Origin: Trichoplax adhaerens
Taxonomy: Eukaryota > Placozoa > Uniplacotomia > Trichoplacea > Trichoplacidae
Length of the DNA stretch: 64,000 nt
Assembly (NCBI RefSeq): GCF_000150275.1
Contig: NW_002060964.1
Span: forward strand, 757,322-821,321
Reading direction: 5' to 3'
Shown here: piece after piece, positions 1 through 14,609 of the stretch
How positions within the stretch are numbered: position 1 is the stretch's first letter
Layout of the letters: every line of letters starts with the position of its first letter
Program-made: the position numbers and the translations under genes
Notes under the pieces: model-generated
The model's database searches: none
What the model saw: the letters and a program-made list of their open reading frames with translations, nothing else
What the model was told of the DNA's origin: nothing

Positions 1-895
1 ATCTCTCTGTCAACAAATGGCACTGGATGTCAATCAAGACAGCAAGATCTGTCAATCACCATCAAACTGCAATATGGATGATGATAATCGCAGAAATTGA
101 GGACTGAATAAGACAAGGATTAGAGTTCCAATCGACTCTACAATAGAGTTCAGACTAGTAATGGACTACTCGAGTGGTGCTGTTGTCCACCAATGGAAGG
201 GATGCAATGACAACGGCAAGAGTCTTGCAGCAGGGTATCCAGTGAAGGACAGAATCCTACTTCAGTTTCAAAGTATCCAATATGGTCAAGTAGAGGGATG
301 ATTGTCACTGTCGGAAGCGAACTTCCTTCATTGCCTTCATAGTACTCTACTTTGAAGGGGATTTTTCAAATCCAGCCTTTCTCTTCCTTTTTATATCTTC
401 CCCCCACTTGAGTCTCGCAATCCCTTTTTGCAATCTTACGCCTCGATTGGTGCGCGGTAGTACTGTACATGACCGACAGTGTAGGGAAGGAGCGATTTAG
501 ATACAGCAATCATTCATCTAGCCTACTGTACAAGCAATCATTCTTTCCTTTTCATATACAATCATGTTATCCCCACAATCAGAAGTAGACTCAACTCGTG
601 CAAGCAACTTGGTAAAATCGACTTTTACCACAGATCTGTCTACGAAAGGTCAGTGATGATCGATAGCAATTTTTTTTTTCCCCTCTATACCATAAACTGA
701 CAAGACAATGACGATACTGCGTCTTGCATTTTATATATGACATATATACAGCACATTCTACTATGCCCTACTATCCACTTCATTTTGTACTTTATTGCAC
801 AGACCTCCTACGCCGTGCAGTCGACCGCCATTCAACTCCTTCCTAAACGATCCGTTTTCAACGGAAACAACTTGTCAACTAGCGCACCTACATCA
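1..895. other. Non-coding lead-in, slightly GC-richer
   Basis: No convincing coding exon seen. Base composition is less AT-rich than the DNA from 1.4 kb onward. An ORF that begins at 737 runs into the possible lectin relic, but its first 53 codons look like random sequence. Confidence 0.4.
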
Positions 896-1345
896 ATGGA
901 TTTTCATCATCGTTTGCTGTCCTTATTAATTTGTCTAATTCTGATTACAGTACGAGGTATGCACCAGAATGGCCAAATAGTTTACATGGTGTTGAAGTCG
1001 AATTTCTACCAATATTCAGAAATCTACGGTAGACATTTCAAGCGAATAAAATATGGAGAGGCTTACTGCGCATCCCAAAAAAGCTCATCGATTGCTAGCG
1101 TAGCCTAGTCGTTGCTGCTCACTCGCTGCATTATGACTAAAAATAGTCCATGCTACACTGTCAATTCGCGTTTATCATTTCGCTTGACAACTGCAAATGC
1201 TAAGATAGATCTTGCTAGAAGTAGAGGACTGCGTCAATTGGACATGGAAATGCTTACTTGCGCCAATCTCGATGCAGTCAGCGTCCATCAATGGATCGAT
1301 GCATCGTCAAGGGCTACCTACACTGCACAGGATGGGATGCCATGA
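896..1345 (+). pseudogene. Possible decayed C-type-lectin-like domain with signal peptide
   Basis: An ATG at 896 opens a stretch reading MDFHHRLLSLLICLILITVR, which looks like a signal peptide. The same frame later gives YGEAYCASQKSSSIASV, similar to the helix-2/strand region of C-type lectin domains (pattern EA-YC-AS-LASV). It then meets a TAG at 1106 and continues to QWIDASSRATYTAQDGMP, similar to the W-I-G...Y-T-W-S-D-G-x-P strand of the same fold. Further stops follow directly. Either an intron lies between the two blocks or this is a broken copy. The spacing is too long and the later conserved cysteines are not seen, so the relic reading is preferred. Resemblance is by eye only, and it could be chance. 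Confidence 0.25.
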
Positions 1346-2980
1346 TGGAAATAGGTTGCGCCTCCACTAGCAGTGACAGCATCATTATTTCAACAAATAA
1401 AGTAATTTACTCTATAAATTCAGGCAAATAATATTAATAATATACAGCATTGCAGCAGCGTCAATCAGAATTACTGATATGTTGTTGTGCGGTAACATGA
1501 GTCATACTCATGCTGTGTCCAATCCAGTAAACTAGCTCACGCAACAACCCCATCAACAAGCGGACCGTGAACATGGGAAGAAGTAATGGGAGAAAAAAAT
1601 ACAATCCAACCCTGTTCATTTTCCTATTAATAACTTGACATTGATTACGATCGATTCAAGAGTACAACCAGCTAATGTTAAGGTTAAGCACGTTGTATAC
1701 TAGTACAGTATACGCTGATTCAAGAGTTGAATAGTGACGGGGTAGATTGAAATTGCCACAATTTTTATTTTCTTTCGTTCTAAACTGAACGAAAGAGTTC
1801 CAGCGTAGGACAACTATGCCACTGCTGCTGTAAACGACCAGCAAAATGGACTACGTACTTGTTTCGCGTTCGGAAACATATAATATTGCTGGTTCAACGT
1901 TGCATTGCATACTAAAGTGGAAAGAGTAGTTTGTGTGATGTTTCAACTTGCTGCCACATATGGCAAAAATATGCGTCAAATAAAATAAACTCAATACAGT
2001 TTCTGGTAATTTTTTGCAGGAATCCATTCCTGGTTTATTTATGTAGATGAAAGAGTAATGAATGCATTTATTTATTTATTTATTAAAATCGTTGTAATGG
2101 CAATACGTTTATTCATTTATATTCCTTTCAAATTTTCCTTTAACTCGATGTCCACTGGATACTAAACCACAGCATCTACGTGGACATAGCATACATGCGT
2201 CATTAAAAGCTCAGTAAGTAGTGAATTTCGATTCAGCCTGGCCATAGTCATGCCATACCATCTACGAAACAGACACATTTATTGAGAAACCTTCGACTAA
2301 ATTAAATGGCTAAAAGATTCTTAGACAGTATACGTACAGTATTGCATCGTCACTTTGGAACATGAATTAATTACCCCCCCAAAAATGAGGTTATCTTTCT
2401 TATTGACAGTAAAATAGGGTACATATACTTGCTGAAGAAAAGCACAGTACATATATTACTACTAGATCATGTGAGCTAGTACTATTTTAGAGGTTTTTGC
2501 AGTAAGGTATGGAAGAGAAAAAATCGAAAAGTTTCGGTATGAGAAATTATTGGTTGAGCAGTCTTTAAGATCCTGATACGCCATGGTACCAACACTAAAC
2601 TATGCAATACTACAATAATTACTTTAATTAGGTTATCGTAGTATCGTTCCGAAAATTAAATCAGTCTAAAATACACTCTTACTTGCATATTAATTATTGT
2701 CATCATAAAACATGAAATTATTACTCGGTTGTTTCGAGGATCATTTCAAATCAGTAAGATGAAGTACTCATGCAATCCAATGGCGCTTGATCAAACAATA
2801 CTGTACAGTAAGCTGTGAGGCAGGCGTTCATTGCAAGAATTAATAAACACTACTATCAGGTAAAAAAATAAATTAAGGCCAATCTCAATTCATTGATAGT
2901 ATAGTAATTATACCGTAATTAATGAATTAATCATTCGTTTCGGCCGCAAATTGAACCGTTGTTTCGTATCAACAACGCTA
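1346..2980. other. Intergenic AT-rich DNA
   Basis: No gene recognised. Contains a short (TTTA)n run near 2066-2085 and a 9-bp inverted repeat at 1772-1795 (CTTTCGTTC/GAACGAAAG, 6-base loop). Confidence 0.5.
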
Positions 2981-2987
2981 TCAGCAC

Positions 2988-3190
2988 ATTACATAGGAAT
3001 TTCGTATTCTAGGTACGGATTGCATAGCTAAAATAAGAATTACATAAGCATTTCGTATTCTAGGTACGGATTGCATAGCTAAAATAAGAATTACATAAGC
3101 ATTTCGTATTCTAGGTACGGATTGCATAGCTAAAATAAGAATTACATAGAAATTGCGTATTCCAGGTACGGATTGCATATCTAAAATAAA
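2988..3190. repeat. 51-bp tandem repeat, 4 copies
   Basis: Four consecutive copies of a 51-bp unit, recognisable by the core AGGTACGGATTGCATA (the last copy reads CCAGGTACGG). Two of the copies are nearly identical, which points to recent duplication. The unit is a multiple of three, so the minus strand carries an open frame with a 17-residue repeat. I treat that frame as a by-product of the period, not a gene. Confidence 0.9.
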
Positions 3191-3690
3191 AATTACAGGT
3201 CTATATAGTACACCAAAACAATGTAAAAGCGATATAAAGTATTTGGATCACATCTGATCTCAATGTTTTACACGCCACCTCGATCCATTGCGATAGATAT
3301 ATATCAAATGAACACAAATGGCTACATAAATTAGTGAATTTATCCTTACAACATCTTACGCTGTAATATTGTGTGCTTATGTATTTAAAATTAGGTTGGT
3401 TTAAACTACTACAGTTTGTCTAGCAAAATTAGGGAATTTTCAATTTCTATCCGAAGACAATCGGACAATATTGTAATATCCTGTACACAGTACAGTATGC
3501 TGTATCAAAGGAATGGAAAGGAAATACAGTACGTATACTGTGACACCATAACGACATGTTTTGATCTATCCATCATCGTCGTTCATTTGCTCTTGGACTA
3601 GACTAATAAATCATTCAATTCTATTCTTTCATAAAGAGCCAACTAACACGGTACATTCAATAACATGGCATTAACAACAGTAGCATTGCA
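3191..3690. other. Intergenic DNA between two tandem arrays
   Basis: No gene recognised. Short open frames only, without codon bias or motif. Confidence 0.45.
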
Positions 3691-4270
3691 AAGCTGGTCC
3701 TTTCTACTAGACCACCTTATTACTTTGCCTTCTAACAGCACGCTATCTCGAGAGGGTTGTTCTACTCGTATAAGCTGGTCCTTTTACAAATCCACCTTAT
3801 TACTTTGCCTACTTTACAGCACGGTATCTCGAGGGGTTATTCTACTCATAAAAGCTGGTCCTTCCGCTAATCCACCTTATTACCTTGCCTTCTTACAGCA
3901 CGGCATCTCGAGGGGGTTATTCTACTCGTAGATGCTGGTCCTTCTACTAATCCACCTTATTACTTTACCTACTTACAGCACGGTATCTCGATGGGGTAGT
4001 TCTACTCGTAAAAAGCTTGTCCTTCTACTAATCCACCTTATTACTTTGCCTTCTTACAGCACGGTATCTCGAAGGGATTGTTCTACTCGTAAAGGTGGTC
4101 CTTCTACACTGTACTAATTCGCCTTAATACTTTGACTTCTTACAGCACGGTATCTCGAGGGGGTTATTCTACACTTAAAAGCTGGGTCCTTCTACTAATC
4201 CATCTTATTATTTTGCCTTCTAGTCGTTCTTCCACCATGGTATCTCGAGGGGGTGGTTCTACTCGTCAAT
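3691..4270. repeat. 80-bp tandem repeat, about 7 copies
   Basis: Units of 79-82 bp begin with AAGCTGGTCCTT at about 3691, 3772, 3852, 3932, 4013, 4092 and 4179. Each holds the core CACGGTATCTCGAGGGGGTT followed by TTCTACTCGTA. One unit is longer (about 87 bp) through a small insertion. Open plus-strand frames across the array come from the period and are not genes. Moderate divergence between units suggests an established minisatellite. Confidence 0.92.
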
Positions 4271-7200
4271 ATACTATAATACTACGCAAGCATGAGCTGA
4301 ATCCCACTACTTACACTAGCACCATCACAAAATAGAATGTAGAATGAATGACTATAATGCCATAAGTAAATAAAATGACTTCTGACCGTATAGCTACAAT
4401 TTGCGTACAATAGCACAGTGTAAACTATCTACATACAAAAGCATGAGTCGAAATCGTATGCTAGAAGGTTTAGCCAAATAAAATGATATGGTCATATCAA
4501 CCGAAGGATCTGCCGGTTTTTAAATTACCATAAAAGTGACAATGCTGCAGACAAATCTTTATCTAACAGGCTTATCTACTAAATTTGCTATTATTGGTAA
4601 TTATCACCTAATTAATCTTCGTCAACAATAACTAGAATAGATGATCGCCTTTTAAGTTCATTCATCCACGTTACCGTGTCCTATTTTGGTTTATTGTCGC
4701 ATTACAACAATTAGTGCAACAATACCAAGACATTGACGCCGTCTAATCTTGATCCTACAACAATCATTTAATTTGAATTGTCGTTCATTTTTAATCTATT
4801 CTTGACGGTCAGTAAATAATTAATTTTTGTTATTGTTAAGCCAAATAGATCGAATTGTTCAATATATTCAACGTAGTTACAACTTGAATATGAGTTTATT
4901 GTCATATTCAAAGGGACTACTTCTTGTCTTACAAGTCTTATGGGCTGCTTTAACCGCAAATGACGCTATTCTTATTACTAAATAGCAGCCGCAGGGAATC
5001 ATCCTGACAAATTGACAATTTTGACAGCAAGGCGAGCAATTACTTTTCTAATGCAATTTTATTCACAAATCGTTTCAAATCGTCTTATCTTCAATGACAA
5101 GTCGATACGTGTTATAAATCAATTGTAAAGCAAAGACCAACTACGGAGTAATTCTCCATGAATTTTAAATAAATCCATAAAACATATCGTAAGCATTCAT
5201 TGACTTGCGTGAGACAGAATTGTTTCATTAATCAATAACGAGTTATAATTGATATGCTCGTAACAAAAGTAGAATGTTTCATAATACCGTACAGTATTAA
5301 AGTTACAAGCAGGTCTCAAAACTTGAACTTCAATTAGCACTTGTTTTTTGCTTGGTCTTTTCGGTGTCGTTTCAACCAGTCAAACGGAAAGCATCTTCGT
5401 AGCACGTATGAACACTTTTAACTTACCAACGACGTTCTAAACTTGTTCCCAAACTGCCTAGTATAACTTGCGGTAGTTATCAATGGCCAAAATAGGAAAG
5501 ACATGGAGGTGGGCAAACGGAAAGACAATGAAATAGGTAGAGAATGATGCAGTTTGGAAACAGCCGATTAAGAAACGTTATTATCACGAGCGAAGTAAAA
5601 TCGTATTGTTTATTCTCATAGTTGCTGTATTGTTTTAGGAGGAAAAAAAATGACTAGATGAAAATTTACAAACGTAGATTCATACTTGTTATCAACTAAG
5701 AGTTAATAAAGTCACTAGTCAATGATAGTTGATTGATTGAATTCTTGACATTTCAGTAAATTATTCATTGTCGTCAAAGAAAGAAATTATATTGAGGGGA
5801 ATTTACAATACTGTATATTTTACTACGCTCACTTGCAATGTTTGCAATCAACATAACAGGCTATGCTGTACTATTATTAGATCATTTCGCCAATTCTTAA
5901 TTTTTAGTGCTGTAGGATCACAGCATCATCACCTTAAAGCTATCAGTAGATAGAGCTAGCCATTGATCAATATTATCAGCGACAACTTGAAAAATGGATT
6001 TTCACTCCATTCTAATCTACTATAGCTTTCTTCATCTATCTTTATGATTGACGATCGGATGATAATATCTTGGATTACTGACTAAATTTGTCGGATAATG
6101 GAATGGAATGAAAAGATTAGACTTGTAGAGGATCAGGTAATGGATGACTAAGATCTAATCATAGGTTATGTCTAGACTAGATGAGATAATAGGCTTAGGA
6201 AGAATGACGTGAAATGCTAGACAAGATAAAACAAACCAAGTCGTATTAGACAACTAGTAGGGTCAAAGTTTGCTGATATACCATTATGATAATATCAAAT
6301 ACAATTGTAATATACCTCAAGGCGCAGTACGATCGATGTCAACGAACTATTCCAAGTTGAAATAATCAGAATATCATAAAAGAATGGCAAAAAATGATAT
6401 CTAGGGTGTTGAAATTACTGGTAGGATGGTCATCACGAGATAATAACTGTATAACATTATATTTGTTGTCGATTGGAACAATTAATCCATTCACTTTCTA
6501 CCTTTGTAGGAAACAATCTGATAATCAACAATAGCATTCAGCCCTAAGGTTCAATATCAACCACGGAACATAATATCGTAATGTGGAAGTCAAGAAAAGC
6601 TGAAATAAGCTAATGTCAATAAATTAAAGCGTAACGCATCAAACAATAACAACAGTACTGTGATTTACAAATCGATCACATTTTAATAACATTATTATTA
6701 ATGGGACCAATAAACACTATCTTTTAAGTGTAACAGACATCCATAATCCTCAATGGCTATAGTGTTGACCAAAAGAATCTTCGTCTGTTCTTTGAATAAC
6801 AGCGACTAGTATTGTGTAAAACGTGTGACAAATTGACACCAGTAATTAGCAGGTAATGCATTGCGAAGAGATAATTGTGATGATTCCATTAGGAATAAAA
6901 GATCAATAGTTTGATTCATTATATCCTACCCTGTTAAATTAAGTTAACTATTTGGATAGTATAAGATTCTATTCTATCTCACTTCTATAATCCAAAGTAC
7001 GATCATGGGTGCTATAATGCAAATAAATATATGAAATACGTCATGATGTTAAAGTAAGATTACTATTTGTAAGAGCGGTGCACAGTTTGTGACAGCCTTT
7101 TTAAAACGATTACTCTTTATGCGCAGATTGAAATCTCTATTTTAAGCTCGCAATGTCCCGTATAAAAACATCTTTTGTGCTAAAGGTATTCTAAACAAGC

Positions 7201-10200
7201 ATTTTAATTTAATTTAGTACCCCAATCTATTCTGTTCAATTCATTAATGACACTATTATAAGAATCAATTTAAAAATAAATTGATAAGATATAGTGTAAA
7301 ATGTAAATTGCATCAATTGCTGCTGATATATACGAATTCAGTGGCTTCATAAAGCAATACTTGGATGACCATCAGAAATAAATTTGTGATTCTAAAATAG
7401 AATCTGTAATGGTTAAATTAAGGATGCAGTACTTTAACTGTACTATAGGATTCGATAGAAGACTGGTATTATTCTAATACTGCACTGACTGACATCGTAA
7501 TGCACTTTTAATAACTAATCTTTAATTAGAACTGCCTATTTAAGATAACCAACAATCGATATTTATCATGCCAATTATCGTTAATTGACAAATCATCTAG
7601 ACATGGTCCAACCTACATACCCTACCAAGGACTCAATTATTCTTTTTTGAATATAGACTATTTTAAGTAAACAGATAAATGTAGTATCAGAGCTCTTTAA
7701 TATAGGTAGCATAGACAACATGCATTGAAGAATTCAGTTTTTTTATAAATGAAGCTAATAAGAATCTTCTTTGTCAAAATTGAGGAATAAATAACTTTGT
7801 AACTGGAAACAACGATATCTACGTTGGATATGTATTTCAGCGGAAAACAAATTCATTGACAACTGAAAGCGCTTTTGACAGTGGTAAGAGGAGGATCTGA
7901 ATGACACCGTCCAAGTATCTTATATATAACAGTAACTGTTAAGCTGTGTTGTTACTATTCATGATTTAAGAATCTTGTCATGCTTGAGTATATTAGAAAT
8001 TAAGCAGAAAATTAAGTAAAATATTAGTTAGGACAACTGTGTACCTCAATATCTTCATCTGCATCTGCTGTTGCAATACTGCAAGCACCAATTTATGCGC
8101 GGCTACCAGTACAACTATAATTTGCCATAATGACATCACTAATTAGTGAGATTGTAAACAGGTTTATATATTATAAAAAGTTAAAACTTGTCACATTTGA
8201 ATGCTCTCGGTTTTATCGTGTTTTTACAATGCAATAATGGTATAAGTGAAAATATTTTAGTTACTTGGAATGACTACGGTATTTTAACCTAAGTTTTGCT
8301 GGATATTATATCTACGCTATACTCGTATGAGTCGATGTTATGTCTTAAATCATGATGTAGATTCACCAAGTGATTTCACTTCTAAACAATTTGAAGCAAA
8401 GGACTCAACTCCTAACACATAGTTTCACAAAGGCTATGCCTATCTGCTGTGTCTAGTGAAAATATTTAAATAGGTTAACATGTATAACATAGCAGAGTCC
8501 GTAGCCGAAATACAGTCTACTATGCGGGGGATCAACTTTTAGGAAATATTTAAACTTGGACAGTTAAAATAACGAGAAAGCGATAAGAACAAGGTACTGG
8601 CAGAGGGTTTTTCGGGTAACGGAAGTGCAAATTTTTTCTTCAGTAGTCCCTGATACTCGGATAGAATGGGTGGTGAGAAATAGAACGAAAGATTTGATAT
8701 TTACAGTATCATTTACTTATTCTCTTCAAGGCCTTATCTGTACGGTTTTGGTAGTACTGTGCATGAAAATAGGCAAAGTTGCATGTAATGTGAGTAAATG
8801 CGATACAACAGTAGCCCAAGCATCATACATTTATAGCCACATGATGAACTGCTTGTATCTGCTCTACGCCGCCATATTCTAGCGAGATGAAGCAGCAAGG
8901 AAACAAATTTCCATATGTAATGTAACTAGTATTGTGATTGTAGACTGTTAGCCATCTTTAGTATAATGTACGGTAGATATTTATCCTACGAGATATTTGG
9001 TAGCTATAACTATAGACTGTAGTGGTAGAGACTCTATGCTAGAGTACAGATGACTATATACAGGAAGGTGTTGAGTTACTAATAAGGCTATAGGTAAAAA
9101 TAGAACTGTAAATCATATATTAGGATATGGTTAATTCATTGTACTTTGGCTAGTGTGAATAATGTCTACGTGAGTACTGTAGTCGTATCCATATTGGATT
9201 AATGATGGTCCGCAGTAGAATAGTCTTACTAAGAATAATTTAACTATGTGTAATATAAGTTAAAAAGTTGCCATGCGGATTGTAGCTCCGAATGCTACGG
9301 AAAGTATAAAAGCATACAACTTTAGATTATTCTGTTAGTTCGTTCTAGAAGTCTTTAGTAGTAGTATTCGGCTAGAGCAGAGCTGTGTGTAATTAATCTT
9401 TGTATAAGATTCAATAAAGCCCTTATTTTTCTAAAATTTGGAATTTCGTGATTGGTATATATCACACCATACTATATCGTATAGTATGTGGAATTTGATT
9501 AACTCTCGTGCTCTATACTTTTATACTAATGTATTACCTTAAAGTAAATTTGAAATATACTGTAAGTTAGTTAGGATGAAAAAGAAGCACTGTACACAGA
9601 CAGAGCAAGGGATAAATTTAATAGGATTGATTTCATCTAGTGCATCGCTGGGCGGAATAAAATACGTGTTCAGTAAAACTTTGCAAACTAAATATTAATT
9701 TTGATTATTATTTAATCCAAGTAACTTTGAAATAGCTGCAACAAATGGCCCAGAAGCATTTACACCTACTTAGCTAGTGACTACGATAATTCCAAATTTT
9801 TACCTTAGTCGAGATTATTTAAGCATGCATCTCCTCTAATGTATTTGTATTTATTAAGTTTATTTGAAAAGCCAAATTTGCTGGCAATTTAAAAATAACA
9901 GGTTAGAATATAGAAAATTGGATAAAATATTTGATAAAAATTCCACAATATCACCACGAAGAGCAAGTTTAAAATGGGTTAGGGTTAGTGCAATTTAGCT
10001 ATGATAAGACTTAAGCCTACTTCGAAAAGGAAGGATTATAGATTGGTATTAATCTTTTAGTTTAATCATATTTTAGAAAAATAGATCGCTTCTAATTGAC
10101 TGCGCCATGACATGCAGAAACATAAAACGTAGTTTATTTTTTAGTACTGAATACTGCAAAAAAAAATGCTCTCAAGTTTGCCATCTGGTAAATTACTCTT

Positions 10201-13200
10201 ATAAGTATATCTAAAGCAGTACTAATTTTCAAGTAGTTCTAATCGTTGAAGTACAGGTATTTTAGGTATTCCATGAAAATTTTATGCTACCGTATTGGCA
10301 ATGTTTTAAGTTTTAATATTTGCATTATAACGAACATAGTAGGATTCTAGAAGTTGAAAACATCATTACGGATCATATATAAATAAGATGTTATAGCTAT
10401 AACGTATAAATACAATGAATATACTGAAGATTGAACTTCAATTTAGAGTGGATAATGTAGTGATTGCATAATCGTAAATCACTGAGTAAAAAGGTGCCGT
10501 ACATCTGCTTCAATTTCTAATAAACTTTGTGACGAACGCAATTATGTAACCTCCTTTTCAATCTTAGATATATAAAAATCATGGACTGAAATATGTTTAC
10601 GTTTTCAGTCATCTCTATCGATTATACTATTACCTATATAAGTTTATCTACTTTCATCATTAATGCCTGAAGCTCGAAACTAAGACTAGCTAATGTTTTT
10701 TCCAATATTTATTAAAGCCTTACATGAAACGAATTGATCTCATACTTAAAGCTTATGATACAACATGAACATAGAAATGAATTGTCAGCGACAGAAGGGT
10801 TATTCTCACTTTCATTTAGCACTTACAGCATATTTTTTATAGAACATTAGAATCAATTGTAACTAAAACTTTGCAGAATTTTAATTTAGAGTATAGATTG
10901 GGTTTCCCTTCTGATTCCAACGTTATTCCGGCTATTAATAATCAGAAAGCACTCTTACGTTTCTATATTTTTATTTGTTCTTATTAAAAGTGCCATTATT
11001 GGGTACGAGTCAACTTAATTGACAATCTACAAGCTCTCAGACTACCGTCGAACATCGTACGTTTTGCGAATTGATTAAAGCATTGAGAACCAACAGTTTC
11101 TAATAAATCGCAATCGCTTCACCAAAATCTAGCTGGTTTAATTTAAAAATTTAGAAAAAAAATCATCTTTATTATTGAATACCTTAAGATTTCTTTTACA
11201 AGCCTATAACATCAGATAGTGACAGTACTGTCATGATGATCACGTTTGAAGGCTACTGTTGTAAATAAGTTAGATTTCGCGTTCCTGAGAAAATTCAATT
11301 AAACTCGTATTATTAAATGAAATTAAAATTTACCAGGACAATGCAATTGTATGTGACATTTGAAGAATTGAAGAGAACATCTTGAAGATTAATAAAGATT
11401 CAGAAAAGTCATTAAAATCAATAAGAAGCCGACAAATCCTAGTGCTGATTAAAATAGAAGTATAAATTGATACTTATGTACGGTGTAGGTAATTTCCTAC
11501 AAATCTCTATGTCTCATGCTTTTGATTCTCAATATTGCATGGCAACTTGAAGTGTTTGATTACAAAGCGGTACCCACTCAAATGTATCATATTCTTGTGT
11601 ACAAGTAACTAAGATCCGCTAAATCACAACATTTCAAGAAATAAAGAACTAATAAAGTGCTTAGACGAAGATGGTCATTGTCTAATGCGTCCATTTAATA
11701 TCCTTTCATTTGCTAAATGTAATAGAGTATCAGAACAAGATCTTTAACAGTCCAAAGAATCCAGTGGATCGTAGATATCTTTATTACTGACAGTGTTATT
11801 CGTGATGTCTACATCAACGAAAAATCTGTGGTAGTAAATTTAATTTAAAATTAAAAAATAATTATCACCTGTTACAAATCCCTAATCGAGTGCTACGTAG
11901 CTTCTTAATTACTAGAAAATACTGGTTCCAGGATTGCAAAGGCTAGTTAAACAATATATCATGCACTAAATTCTTATATCAATAAGTTAAAGTTAAATAT
12001 CGATTAAAGTAAGTGTTTGAGGTTGGCGGAAGTTGATCAAATGTAATAAATTGACGACCATGCTATAAATAAATTGAATAGATTAAAATTTGCATAGAAT
12101 TGGATCGCCACTGAAAGTGGATGTATTCGAAATAATTAAAAGAATTGACTTTAAAGTAGTTTATCAAAGAGTATGGTCCACATTCAATAGTTGCCATGTT
12201 GCGGCGTTACCGGAACAACGTTAATATTAGTGTAAACACAAAATATCTTAATGAAAGATTATAATGGCTGGGTAGTTGCGTAATGATACTGTTTTTAGTT
12301 ATATAGTCATTTCTGAAAACAATTTACCGGTTAAGCCAAAGCAAATAAATCTCTCGGTCGCTGCTTGCTACAAACTATTTGCTAAAACTGGACCATACTG
12401 ACAGTCTGTTTTAATATATTGTTAACCTCGATCACTAATAACAGTACTTATTAATAGCTGTCAAGTTAATAATCAACAGACAAGATGAGCACTTATTTAT
12501 AAACTAGTAATACAAATTAAGCTTCGTACGATATGACGGAAAAGTCTAATAATTTTATGTGTTGCACTGTATACAGTAATATCAGCTTGCAATCTCAAAG
12601 TTTCATTGCTGATACCAATCGCTTGACATAGGATATAAATCTAAAGAAAGATTACAAAACAGATCCGCATGCGATATTTCAGTATAAATTTAGAGAAATA
12701 GGGACTACATTAATAAACGAAATGTTTGCAATCTATTTAAACTCAATCATTTAATCACATAGTAACTTATCTCGCTCAAATTTTAAAATCTAAATTACCA
12801 ATGTAGCGAACAAAGAAAAATCGAACACTAACTCAGCTGTCGATTAGAAACTTAGACACCATAACTACGAACACTCTAAACTATTACTAGCAGTAATATA
12901 AATTTTCAATTGCAGAGCTTTGAATTTGTGTCTATTATATGCGGTATAAACCAAATCCTACGTTATCAAAAGCTATCAATAATGAAATTGGCGTATTTAG
13001 AACCAGTAATCACAATATATACCATGCTAATATGATTTATGACAAGTAAATTATCATTTTAAGGAGCCGTTTTTATTGTAATAACCAAAATTCGTTGGGA
13101 TATGGATAATTTTCTCGTTACAATAGAGCGTGGCTTTCAATGGGCTATTATTAGGTAATAAATTTACGAAATAGAGTAAGAAATCAATTAAATGTTAAAA

Positions 13201-14574
13201 ATAATATCGTAAGGTCAGCAGAAAAATTGCAAGATGTGTATTCTCCGAAGGCACTGTAACTTAATACAATGAACTTGGTTTTATCCGAAAGGCTTTTGAT
13301 ATTAATCATATTTATATTACCGAGCATATTTACCGTTGTATTATAGAAAAAAGAGAAAGAAAATGATTCTCAATGATAATAGCTCTATTGCTTAGTATCT
13401 TACTGTAGTCTGCAGTACTATCGACTTTAGCCATAATTTAAAATTTATTTCAATATTATTAATCAGCAAGGGTAAGGCATTTTCTGTTATAACCTATGTA
13501 AGCTAGATTACAAATTTTGTCTTCTTTGTATAATTATCTTTGACATGTCTATCTCTTATCGAAGGTTTTAACAATCCATACCAAATTAATAGTAAAAATC
13601 AAGAACGAATGAACTATTCACAAAGTATTAATATTATAAATGATTGACTTTAAAGTTAATTTCGCTACTATGAACTTGTGGATTTAGCTAGATGATCCGG
13701 ATAGTAAAAATCGGTATTTAACATTATTTTTGTCTATTATCTCAATAGATATTGGATATGATTTGAAATTAACATCCGTTCGACTACCATGCCAGGATTT
13801 TCATTATTTCATTTGCCAATTTTAATAGTCTTATATATCTTTTCTCTATGCGCATAACACAGAATATAGTATTGTCAACAAATATTTTTTCCATAATCAG
13901 TCTTTAAATGTCAAGATCTTCATCTTGTGATTCTGAAGCTATGTATTGATAATTAATGTGAAAGGAAAATTAGACAATTTAAATATAATATCGTAAAATG
14001 ATATGAGATAGTAGCATCGCTGATAGAATGAATACCACTTGATGTTGTAAAAGATTTAACAACGCCTTTCATTACTCGCAAAAGTATTTTTGTCTATTTT
14101 GTTGCATCAGTCAGTATCAACTCATTGCTAAAGTAAATGATACGAATCAATACAGCATGTGACTAATCTAACACGGCAACATGGACAGCTAATTATATTA
14201 TCTAGATAGCGGTCTTATTAGGGTGATTTTGTAGTCATAATTTATATGAAATGATTTCATTTATCATGGGAATTACAGTAAGTAAGGTACCGTTATTAAC
14301 ATGGATTATAGCGGCTAGTGTCTTTAATCAAGCTGATTTTCGTTATAAGTACCCAAATTGTATTGGTGCAGCACTTACTGTATAGACTGGAGTCTGTATA
14401 TTTGTATACTGTAGTAGACATAGTCAGCCTATTACTAACATGAACTAGAGAGCAGTAATTTATGTTCAGGATTTCATTACAATTATTCCGTAATGCATTA
14501 TACTAGTATTGTGAAAATTAGCTTCAAAGGGCATAAAATGGGCTCAGATTAATCGATTTAACTACATTGTTAGA

Positions 14575-14609
14575 TTTATGAAATGAGTGGGAAACCCACG
14601 TTTCATAAA
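14575..14609. repeat. Two-part hairpin
   Basis: Arms TTTATGAAA and TTTCATAAA enclose a second stem GTGGG/CCCAC with a 3-base AAA loop. The two stems are separated by a 3-base bulge on one side and a single base on the other. It lies about 410 bp past the SIX stop codon. Confidence 0.7.

Noticed and set aside
2981-3178. Repeat-peptide ORF on the minus strand
   Set aside because: Explained by the 51-bp tandem repeat; no other sign of a gene.
3665-4335. Three consecutive plus-strand ORFs as a repeat protein
   Set aside because: The frames are created by the 80-bp period, which is not a multiple of three, and are broken by stops.
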